DNA of 15,360 nucleotides from Chloroflexota bacterium (GTDB lineage Bacteria > Chloroflexota > Anaerolineae > UBA1429). The stretch spans positions 1-15,360 of the forward strand of contig JAAYXX010000140.1 in assembly GCA_012515695.1 (NCBI GenBank), given 5' to 3'. The number at the start of each line of letters is the position of its first letter. The first letter of the stretch is position 1. The notes below the pieces were generated by a model. The model was not told the DNA's origin. It was given only the letters and a program-made list of their open reading frames with translations, and did no database searches. Of this stretch, positions 1 through 6,125 are shown piece after piece. The translations under genes were made by a program, and so were the position numbers.

Positions 1-1018
1 CTCCAAGGAGGATGCGTATTCTGGGACCGCGGCGGCATTGGCAGGAGGTGTTGTAGGCATTCTGGACATGCCGAACAATACCCCTCCCACCGTGAACAGG
101 CATACGCTGTCCCAAAAGCGACGGATTTTCGCCTCCAAGGCCGTAAGTGATTACGGCCTTTTTCTTGGCTTTGACGGAGTTGACCTTGCCCCCCTCCTCG
201 ACGTGGGCAGCGAGGCCGTAGGACTAAAGCTGTACCTGGACGAGACTTTTGGCGACCTCACGACCAGCGAGCCACGTATGCTGGCCGAGGTCTTTGAGGC
301 ATGGCCCGGCCCCGGCCCTATCGCCGTTCACGCCGAAAGCCGCTCCATCGACCGGGCGCTGAACCTGGCCGCGCGCTATGGTCAACGGCTACACGTCTGC
401 CATGTGCCCGACCCGGAGGATATTCTGCGCATCGACGCCGCCCGACAACGCGGCGTGCAGGTCACTTGTGAGGTCACACCTCACCACCTGTTCCTTTCCG
501 ACGAGGCCGAAACGCGACTGGGCGCTTATGCCCGCATGAAGCCCCCGCTGGTATCCGAGCAGCAGCGACAGCGATTCTGGCAGTATCTCGACAAGGTCGA
601 CGTGATCGCCACCGACCACGCCCCGCACACCCGCGCCGAAAAAGACTCGGCCACTCCGCCGCCGGGCGTGCCTGGCCTGGAGACCACGCTGCCCCTGCTC
701 CTGTACGCCGTCGATCAAGGCCGCCTGACCCTGGAGCGCGTGTTGGAATTGCTCTGCGTCAATCCTTTGCGCATCTATCGCCTGCGCCCACCTGAAGACA
801 CGCGAATTCTCGTCGAGCTGGACGGCCCCTATCGTCTGCCAGCCACCGGCTACCACACCCGCTGCGGGTGGTCGCCATTCGTCGGCCATTGGGCGTTGGG
901 GCGTGTCGCCCAAGTGCGATTGCGCGGCCAGACAGTGTGGCAACAAGGGCGTTTGCTCGTCGAGCCGGGCTATGGACAGCCCCTGCAACGTGTGCTGGAT
1001 GTTGACCGCGAGCGTTAG
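1..1018 (+). CDS. pyrC: Dihydroorotase, 5' end missing (runs off the left edge)
   Basis: Cyclises N-carbamoyl-aspartate to dihydroorotate, the third step of UMP synthesis, in the cytoplasm. The frame is open from base 2 with no start needed; the first visible residues (SKEDAYSGTAAALAGG) match the family segment that follows the N-terminal HxH metal site, so roughly 50-60 residues including that site lie left of the window. Visible signatures, in order: LDMPNNTPP; the carbamylated-lysine segment GLKLYLDE; metal histidines in AVHAES and HVCHVP; TPHHLFLS; and the catalytic aspartate in VIATDHAPHT, followed by PGVPGLETTLPLL. All catalytic elements in the visible part are intact. It is followed after 45 bp by pyrB. 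A hairpin with a T-run lies inside the gene at 137-166. An internal TTG at 38 is not the real start because homology continues upstream of it. Identity as dihydroorotase rather than another cyclic amidohydrolase is well supported by the pyr operon. Confidence 0.93.
   Translation, partial: SKEDAYSGTAAALAGGVVGILDMPNNTPPTVNRHTLSQKRRIFASKAVSDYGLFLGFDGVDLAPLLDVGSEAVGLKLYLDETFGDLTTSEPRMLAEVFEAWPGPGPIAVHAESRSIDRALNLAARYGQRLHVCHVPDPEDILRIDAARQRGVQVTCEVTPHHLFLSDEAETRLGAYARMKPPLVSEQQRQRFWQYLDKVDVIATDHAPHTRAEKDSATPPPGVPGLETTLPLLLYAVDQGRLTLERVLELLCVNPLRIYRLRPPEDTRILVELDGPYRLPATGYHTRCGWSPFVGHWALGRVAQVRLRGQTVWQQGRLLVEPGYGQPLQRVLDVDRER
137..166 (+). terminator. Intrinsic-terminator-like hairpin inside pyrC
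   Basis: Perfect 10-bp inverted repeat, AAGGCCGTAA (137-146) and TTACGGCCTT (151-160), with a GTGA tetraloop (GNRA class) between the arms. It runs straight into TTTCTT (161-166), so the RNA would have a GC-rich stem followed by a U-rich tract. It points the same way as the operon. The bases also encode the conserved SDYGLFLG segment of dihydroorotase, so it lies within real coding sequence. The structure is seen directly; termination, attenuation or pausing is inference. Confidence 0.45.
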
Positions 1019-1051
1019 CGTTACCGTTTCCCTGTTGATATTAGCAATCTT

Positions 1052-1056
1052 GGAGG
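1052..1056 (+). promoter_or_regulatory. Shine-Dalgarno of pyrB
   Basis: GGAGG, 7 nt before the ATG at 1064. It fixes the pyrB start and excludes the in-frame pyrC end as a fused product. I see no convincing promoter in the 45-bp pyrC-pyrB gap, which fits co-transcription. Confidence 0.75.
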
Positions 1057-1063
1057 TAGCAAA

Positions 1064-2044
1064 ATGACATCCCCAAAGAACGGGCAAAAGATCGTTGGCC
1101 TGGCTCCCAACCGGGAGCACAGCTTTTATGGGCGTGACATTGTCTCTGTCAAACAGTTCTCCAAACAAGACCTCGGCTATATCTTTACCGTCGCCGATGA
1201 GATGCGCGGCATCGTCAAGCGGGTCGGCGCTACGGACCTGCTCAAAGGCTATGTGCTGGCAAACCTGTTCTACGAACCCAGCACCCGCACCTCCTCTTCC
1301 TTCATCGCAGCCATGCAACGGCTGGGCGGCTCGGTGATCCCTATCCACGGAGTGCAATACTCCTCCGTCAGCAAGGGCGAATCGCTCCCCGATACCATCC
1401 GCACGCTGGAATGCTACGCGGATGTCATCGTCTTGCGTCACCCGGAAATGGGCGCCTCTGAAATAGCCGCCCGCTACGCCACCAAACCCATCATCAGCGC
1501 CGGGGATGGCATCGGCGAGCACCCTACCCAAGGGCTTTTGGACCTGTACACAATCTACTCAGAACTGGGCACCATCGACGGGCTGCACGTGGCGATGGTC
1601 GGCGACTTGAGGAATGGCCGTACCGTCCACTCATTGGCTCGCCTGTTGCGTATGTACGACGTGAGCCTGACCTTTGTGGCCCCCGAGATTCTGCGCCTGC
1701 CCGATGACGTCAAGGGGGAACTGACTGAAGCAGGACGCCCTGTGCGCGAGATGGGCCGCGTGGAGGACGCAATAGAGGAAGCAGACGTGCTATACGTCAC
1801 CCGCGTGCAGAAGGAGCGTTTCGCCGACCTGCGCGACTATGAGGCGGTCAAGGGCTGCTACGAGATCACACCCGAACTCATGAGCCGCGCCAAGCAGCGC
1901 ATGGCCCTGATGCACCCCCTGCCCCGCGTCGGCGAAATCCGTTACGACGTGGACGACGACCCACGTGCCGCCTACTTCCGCCAGATGGAGAACGGCATGT
2001 ATATCCGCATGGCCTTGCTGGCCGCAGTTCTCGGAAAGGCATAA
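1064..2044 (+). CDS. pyrB: Aspartate carbamoyltransferase catalytic subunit
   Basis: Condenses carbamoyl phosphate with L-aspartate to N-carbamoyl-aspartate, the committed step of pyrimidine synthesis. The protein is 326 aa, a little longer than the usual ~305-310, because of a ~20-residue N-terminal lead. Carbamoyl-phosphate signature FYEPSTRTSSSF is at residues 69-80; the mobile loop SVSKGES at 101-107 carries the lysine that reaches the neighbouring active site; HPTQGLLDLY and the C-terminal MHPLPRVGEI loop are present. The substrate loop and C-terminal motif support ATCase rather than ornithine carbamoyltransferase. No pyrI regulatory gene follows, so an unregulated trimer or a complex with dihydroorotase is plausible (inference). 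Stop is 2 bp before the next start. The gene order pyrC-pyrB reverses the common pyrB-pyrC arrangement. Confidence 0.96.
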   Translation: MTSPKNGQKIVGLAPNREHSFYGRDIVSVKQFSKQDLGYIFTVADEMRGIVKRVGATDLLKGYVLANLFYEPSTRTSSSFIAAMQRLGGSVIPIHGVQYSSVSKGESLPDTIRTLECYADVIVLRHPEMGASEIAARYATKPIISAGDGIGEHPTQGLLDLYTIYSELGTIDGLHVAMVGDLRNGRTVHSLARLLRMYDVSLTFVAPEILRLPDDVKGELTEAGRPVREMGRVEDAIEEADVLYVTRVQKERFADLRDYEAVKGCYEITPELMSRAKQRMALMHPLPRVGEIRYDVDDDPRAAYFRQMENGMYIRMALLAAVLGKA

Positions 2045-2046
2045 AG

Positions 2047-3465
2047 ATGGGCTTTTGGGAAAAACTGGAAGCGAGCATCCAACAGCGCGACAGCTTGCTC
2101 TGTGTGGGACTGGACCCCGATCCGGCCCGAATCCCCGCCAAATATGGCTCCGTGGCCGACTTTGGCCGGGCGATTATCGACGCCACAGCAGACCTGGCTT
2201 GCGTTTACAAGCCCAACATCGCCTTCTATGAGGCGCTCGGCCTGGACGGGCTGCGCGCCCTGCGCGACACCCTGAACCATGTCCCCGCCGATATCCCGGT
2301 GTTGTTGGACGCCAAACGCAACGACATTTCATCTACAGCAGGCGCCTATGCCCGCGCCGTGTTCGAGACGTGGGGCGCCGACGCCGTCACCGTCAACCCA
2401 TACCTGGGCCGCGACGGGGTCGCCCCCTTCACGGCTTATAGCGACCGGGGCGTGTTCCTGCTCTGCAAAACGTCCAACCCCAGCGCCGGGGAAATCCAGG
2501 ATTGGGAGCAGGGCGGCGTGCCGCTCTACCGCCATATCGCCGAACTCGCCGGAGATTGGGCCGATGGCCGCGAGATTGGCCTGGTAATCGGCGCAACCTA
2601 TCCCCAGGCCATCGCCGAGATTCGGGCGGCCTCGCCCAAAACCTGGTTCCTGATCCCTGGCATTGGCGCGCAGGGCGGAGAACTGGATGCCGTCTTGCAG
2701 GCCGGTTTGCGCGCCGACGGCATGGGCCTGCTCATCAATGCCTCGCGCAGCATCCTTTACGCCGATGATCCCCGCGCAGCCGCGCGCGCGCTGCACGCGC
2801 AGATCAGGGACGCGCGCGCGCAATACGCGCCACGCGCAGCCACGCGCAACGCGCGCGCGCAAGAGGTCGCAACCCTGGCCCGTGCCCTGTTCGACGCGGG
2901 TTGCGTTCGCTTTGGCGACTTTGTCCTGCACTCCGGGCAGCATTCGCCGGTTTATGTCGACCTTCGCCGCCTGGTCACCTACCCGCAAACGTTGGCGCTG
3001 GTGGCCCGCAGCTATGCCCGACTGCTACAACCCTTGTCCTACGACCGCATCGCCGCTATCCCCTACGCCGCCCTGCCCATCGGCACGGCGGTAGCTTTGC
3101 AGACCAATCGCCCGATGATCTACCCGCGCCGCGAGGTCAAGACCTACGGCACCAAGCGCCAGATCGAGGGGGAGTACAACGCCGGGGAGCGGGTCGTCTT
3201 GCTAGATGACCTGATCACCAGCGGCAAAAGCAAGCTAGAGGCGCTGGAGCCGCTTCTGGCCGAGGGGCTGCAGGTGCAAGATATCGTCGTGCTCATTGAC
3301 CGGCAACAGGGGGGCGCGCGCGATCTGGCCGAACACGGCTATCGCCTCCATGCGGTGGTCACTCTGCGCGAGCTGGTGGACAACCTCCGTCAGTCGGGCT
3401 TGTTGTCCGGCGAGGAGGCGCAGCGCGTCCATACGTATCTCGATGAACAGGGAGCCGCCCGGTGA
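2047..3465 (+). CDS. pyrFE: Bifunctional OMP decarboxylase / orotate phosphoribosyltransferase (PyrF-PyrE fusion)
   Basis: Carries out the last two steps to UMP: PyrE joins orotate and PRPP to OMP, and PyrF decarboxylates OMP. The protein is 472 aa. Residues ~1-250 are a subfamily-2 OMP decarboxylase: GLDPDP (21-26), YKPNIAFYEA (54-63), the catalytic charge network DAKRNDISSTA (D88, K90, D93), VNPYLGRDG (116-124), PGIGAQGG (204-211) and NASRSILYA. The usual DAKRGD has Asn in place of Gly at residue 92. Residues ~272-472 are OPRT: LHSGQHSPVYVDLR, YPRREVKTYGTKRQIEG (lysines 365 and 370) and the PRPP motif VVLLDDLITSGKS (383-395). The linker (~241-272) is Ala/Arg-rich and encoded by GC-dinucleotide repeats. 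The domain order is opposite to animal UMP synthase (OPRT first). Start ATG 2047 follows GGAAAGG. The end overlaps pyrD by 4 bp. Confidence 0.94.
   Translation: MGFWEKLEASIQQRDSLLCVGLDPDPARIPAKYGSVADFGRAIIDATADLACVYKPNIAFYEALGLDGLRALRDTLNHVPADIPVLLDAKRNDISSTAGAYARAVFETWGADAVTVNPYLGRDGVAPFTAYSDRGVFLLCKTSNPSAGEIQDWEQGGVPLYRHIAELAGDWADGREIGLVIGATYPQAIAEIRAASPKTWFLIPGIGAQGGELDAVLQAGLRADGMGLLINASRSILYADDPRAAARALHAQIRDARAQYAPRAATRNARAQEVATLARALFDAGCVRFGDFVLHSGQHSPVYVDLRRLVTYPQTLALVARSYARLLQPLSYDRIAAIPYAALPIGTAVALQTNRPMIYPRREVKTYGTKRQIEGEYNAGERVVLLDDLITSGKSKLEALEPLLAEGLQVQDIVVLIDRQQGGARDLAEHGYRLHAVVTLRELVDNLRQSGLLSGEEAQRVHTYLDEQGAAR
2771..2861 (+). repeat. GC-dinucleotide / CACGCGCARC degenerate repeat in the PyrF-PyrE linker
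   Basis: Low-complexity stretch with an 11-nt CG tract at 2781-2791, two identical 13-nt copies of ACGCGCGCGCGCA at 2810-2822 and 2849-2861, and a tandem 10-mer pair CACGCGCAGC / CACGCGCAAC at 2831-2850 (a related CCCGCGCAGC lies at 2771-2780). The reading frame stays open and encodes an Ala/Arg-rich linker. Alternating purine-pyrimidine tracts of this kind favour Z-DNA. Confidence 0.8.
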
Positions 3466-4388
3466 TTGACCTTTCTGTGAACCTGTGCGGCGTGACTCTC
3501 CCTACCCCGTTGGTACTGGCCTCGGGTATCTGGGGTTCCGCCGCCGGAACAATGATCCGGCTCGCCCGCAACGGCGCGGGTGCAGTCACCTCCAAGTCGT
3601 GCAGTCTGGAGCCGCGTGCGGGCCATCCCAACCCCACCGTCCTGGACTGGGGCTGCGGCCTGATCAACGCGGTGGGCCTGTCCAATCCCGGCGCTCCCGC
3701 CGAGCGTGACGTTCTGCGCGAGACCAAAGCCGGGCTTATCCCTTTGGGCGTGCCGTTGATCGCCAGCGTCTTTGCCAACACACGCGAGGGCTTTCGCCGC
3801 GTCGTGGAAATCGTGGCCGAAGCAGAGCCTGATTTCATCGAACTGAATATCTCTTGCCCCAACGTGGAAAGCGAGTTCGGCCAGCCCTTCGCCCTGGACC
3901 CCGCCGCCGCCGCAGGGGTCATGGACACCGTGCGCCACGCCTACAGCGGGCGCGTCCTGGTCAAGCTCTCGCCCAACGCACCCAACATCGTGCAGGTGGC
4001 CCGCGCTGTCGCCGACGCGGGCGCCGACGGCCTGACCGCCGTGAATACCCTGGGACCGGGCATGCTCATCGACGTGCGCGCCCGGTGGCCCGTCCTCTCC
4101 AATCTCGTGGGCGGCATTTCCGGCGCGGCACTGCACCCCATCGCCGTGCGCTGCGTGTACGAGCTGGCCGCCGCGATAGACCTTCCCATCATCGGCACGG
4201 GGGGCGTTTCCTCCGGCGAGGACGCCATGCGTATGCTCATGGCAGGGGCCACCGCCGTGGGCGTAGGCTCTGCTCTGCACAGCCGAGGCCCCAACGCCTT
4301 CCGCCTGATTCTGGGCGAATTGGAGCAGCTTATGCGCGAAGAGGGCTACAGCCGATTGGACGAGTTCAGGGGGTGCGCCCATGTCTGA
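3462..4388 (+). CDS. pyrD: Dihydroorotate dehydrogenase, class 1B catalytic subunit
   Basis: Oxidises dihydroorotate to orotate with FMN; in class 1B enzymes electrons pass to NAD+ through PyrK. The protein is 308 aa, the usual size. Key features: VTSKSCSLEPR (K45), GLINAVGLSNPG (68-77), the active-site cysteine in ELNISCPNVE (C132), VKLSPN (K168), AVNTLGPG (N195), and the FMN phosphate site GTGGVSSGEDAMRMLMAGATAVGVGSAL (in pieces, 245-272). Cysteine as catalytic base places it in class 1, and the adjacent pyrK gives class 1B. The start is GTG at 3462, sharing 4 bp (GTGA) with the stop of pyrFE, which suggests translational coupling. The C-terminus overlaps pyrK by 8 bp. Confidence 0.96.
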   Translation: MIDLSVNLCGVTLPTPLVLASGIWGSAAGTMIRLARNGAGAVTSKSCSLEPRAGHPNPTVLDWGCGLINAVGLSNPGAPAERDVLRETKAGLIPLGVPLIASVFANTREGFRRVVEIVAEAEPDFIELNISCPNVESEFGQPFALDPAAAAGVMDTVRHAYSGRVLVKLSPNAPNIVQVARAVADAGADGLTAVNTLGPGMLIDVRARWPVLSNLVGGISGAALHPIAVRCVYELAAAIDLPIIGTGGVSSGEDAMRMLMAGATAVGVGSALHSRGPNAFRLILGELEQLMREEGYSRLDEFRGCAHV

Positions 4389-5121
4389 GTCCACTCATCG
4401 AGTGTTTCGCGTGATGCGCGCCATCCCCGAAGGTTCCATCGGCGTCACGCTCATCCTGGATGCCGCCCTTCCCGCCCAGCCCGGCCAGTTCGTCATGGTC
4501 TGGCTCCCCGGCATCGAAGAGCGGCCCTTTACCATCATGGATGACGACCCGTTCAGTCTGACCGTGGCGCGCATCGGCCCCTTTACCAGGGCGCTGGCCG
4601 CCTTGCAACCAGGTGACCGGGTCTGGGTGCGCGGCCCAATGGGGCACGGCTTTGACCCCATCGGGCGTAGACACCTGCTGGTGGGCGGTGGCAGTGGCAC
4701 CGCGTCGTTGACCTTGCTGGCGAAACGCCTACGGGATCGAGGGGAGGAAGTCGTCGCTGCCATCGGCGCGCGCACTGCCGACGCGTTGATGCTCGTCTGG
4801 CGTCTGGAAGAACTGGGTTGCCGCGTGATCCTGGCTACCGACGACGGCTCTGCGGGCCATCACGGCACAGTGCTGGATGCCATCGCCCCCTTGCTCGACT
4901 CGCGCTGGCCGGACGCCATCTATGGCTGCGGCCCCGAGCCGATGCTGCGCGCGCTGGCCCATCGCGCCGCCACGTTGCATATCCCCGCGTGGGTGAGCAT
5001 GGAGCGCGTGATGAAATGCGGCCTGGGCATCTGTGGGGCCTGCCATTGCGGCGACTGCCTCGTTTGCGCCGACGGGCCAGTCTTCCCGGCGGACGAGTTT
5101 TTGCGGGCTTGCGAGAAATAG
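4381..5121 (+). CDS. pyrK: Dihydroorotate dehydrogenase electron-transfer subunit
   Basis: FAD and [2Fe-2S] protein that carries electrons from PyrD to NAD+. It is 246 aa. The FAD-binding sheet motif is ERPFTI (47-52; RPxSI is more usual). Nucleotide-binding segments are VGGGSGTASL (101-110) and YGCGPEPML (181-189). The cluster-binding region has Cys at 213, 218, 221, 223, 226 and 229; C213, C218, C221 and C229 fit the family ligands, ahead of the conserved DGPVF. The loop between the third and fourth ligand is short compared with Gram-positive PyrK. ATG 4381 lies inside the end of pyrD. It is the last gene of the pyr operon; the next gene is on the other strand. Confidence 0.95.
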   Translation: MSESTHRVFRVMRAIPEGSIGVTLILDAALPAQPGQFVMVWLPGIEERPFTIMDDDPFSLTVARIGPFTRALAALQPGDRVWVRGPMGHGFDPIGRRHLLVGGGSGTASLTLLAKRLRDRGEEVVAAIGARTADALMLVWRLEELGCRVILATDDGSAGHHGTVLDAIAPLLDSRWPDAIYGCGPEPMLRALAHRAATLHIPAWVSMERVMKCGLGICGACHCGDCLVCADGPVFPADEFLRACEK

Positions 5122-5170
5122 CCACACTCGGACTGCCGGCTTCCAGACGGCAAAGCCTTATGCATTAACC

Positions 5171-5204
5171 AGAAAAAAAGGGGACTGGCTCAACCAGTCC
5201 CCTT
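5171..5204 (-). terminator. Strong rho-independent terminator of the TSUP gene
   Basis: Perfect 11-bp inverted repeat AAGGGGACTGG (5178-5188) / CCAGTCCCCTT (5194-5204) with a 5-nt loop. An A-run at 5173-5179 on the + strand becomes a T-run directly after the stem on the - strand. It lies 17 bp beyond the TSUP stop. On the + strand no T-run follows, so it is oriented for the - strand gene; any effect on the pyr operon would be as a hairpin only. Confidence 0.9.
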
Positions 5205-5221
5205 GGTAATTCAACTTATGC

Positions 5222-5992
5222 TCACAGCCCCGGAATCAGCCCCAGATAGCGCACGATCAGAAATACCAGCATGACCGCCAGGACGATGCGCACCAGCTTG
5301 GCACCCTTCTCCACCGCCAACCGGCTGGCAATCCAAGCGCCCGTCGCATTGCCAGCGCAAAGTACCAGCCCCAGCAGCCAGTTGATCTGGTCGCGCAGAA
5401 CAAAGATGATCACCGCCACCAGCGTGAACGCGGCAATGATGAACACTTTGTGGCTGTTGGCCTTCACCAGGTCCACCCCGGCCACCATCACCAGCGAGGC
5501 AATCAGCAAGAATCCTACCCCCGCCTGGATCGCCCCGCCGTAAAAGCCAATCACAAAGAACAGCGGATACGCGATCAACTGCCTCGTGCGGGTCATCTCT
5601 ACCTGGTGTTCCTTGATCCAGCGTTTGCTGTCGAACAGCAGCGTAAACAGCATCAACAGCATGGCCCCGGCCAGCACCCGCTTGAACAACGCTTCCGGCC
5701 AATCCACCACCACATACGCCCCTACCAGACTGCCCAGGGTCGCCGGGATGGCAAATTGCAGGCTCAGCTTGAAATCCGAGACCCCCTTGCTCCGAAAACC
5801 CAGCACCGCCGCCACGTTCTGAATCAACACGGCCACGCGATTGGTTCCGTTCGCCAGCGCCAGAGGCAGCCCGGCAAAGTCCAGCGCCGCCAGCGTGAGA
5901 AAAGACCCTCCCCCCGCCATGGTGTTCACAAAGCCGGCGATCATGCCACTGACAACGATGATGACGATCTGCAGCAACGAAGTATCTTCCAT
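5222..5992 (-). CDS. TSUP family (TauE/SafE-type) membrane transporter
   Basis: Integral inner-membrane permease of the family that includes exporters and importers of sulfite, sulfoacetate, taurine-derived and other small organic anions; the substrate here cannot be told. With the start chosen at 5992 it has 256 aa. The family N-terminal signature AGFVNTMAGGGSFLTL is at about residues 19-34, followed by ANGTNRVAV. About eight hydrophobic segments can be read, including runs near residues 6-27, 73-92, 98-116, 133-152, 155-172, 179-199, 205-225 and 235-253. A longer frame starts at an ATG at 6025, but that ATG overlaps a consensus TATAAT at 6024-6029, and the 11 extra residues are polar; the ATG at 5992 has GGGGG 12 nt upstream (a rather long spacing). 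The gene is convergent with pyrK and ends in a strong terminator. Confidence 0.85.
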   Translation of the reverse strand: MEDTSLLQIVIIVVSGMIAGFVNTMAGGGSFLTLAALDFAGLPLALANGTNRVAVLIQNVAAVLGFRSKGVSDFKLSLQFAIPATLGSLVGAYVVVDWPEALFKRVLAGAMLLMLFTLLFDSKRWIKEHQVEMTRTRQLIAYPLFFVIGFYGGAIQAGVGFLLIASLVMVAGVDLVKANSHKVFIIAAFTLVAVIIFVLRDQINWLLGLVLCAGNATGAWIASRLAVEKGAKLVRIVLAVMLVFLIVRYLGLIPGL

Positions 5993-6023
5993 GATGTGTA
6001 TGCGCCCCCAGTAGAGTCGGCGC

Positions 6024-6029
6024 ATTATA
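6024..6029 (-). promoter_or_regulatory. -10 box (TATAAT) for the TSUP gene
   Basis: Perfect TATAAT on the - strand, 32 nt before the chosen start codon. No good -35 hexamer is seen at 16-18 bp (TAGCGC at 17 bp is poor), so activity may need an activator or the box may be chance. It would put transcription start downstream of the first in-frame ATG. Confidence 0.4.
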
Positions 6030-6125
6030 CATCAATTCCGGCTTTCGCGCTATCCACATCCTACATGGCGCCAGCCGTAGACGCAATACCTTTCACGCCC
6101 GCCAGCTCTTGCGTATGCCTTGGTC

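Noticed and set aside
389..1531. Long open frame on the - strand across pyrC and pyrB
   Set aside because: It lies opposite two well-recognised genes, crosses their boundary, and its translation resembles no family. It is an effect of high GC.
2771..2861. CRISPR-like or tandem repeat array
   Set aside because: Units are too short and irregular and the stretch is an open coding linker; there are no spacers or cas genes.
3390..4394. Long open frame on the - strand over pyrD
   Set aside because: Antisense shadow of a fully conserved pyrD with no ribosome site and no recognisable domain.
5134..5152. TGCCG/CGGCA pair as terminator of the pyr operon
   Set aside because: Only 5 bp with a 9-nt loop and no T-run after it.
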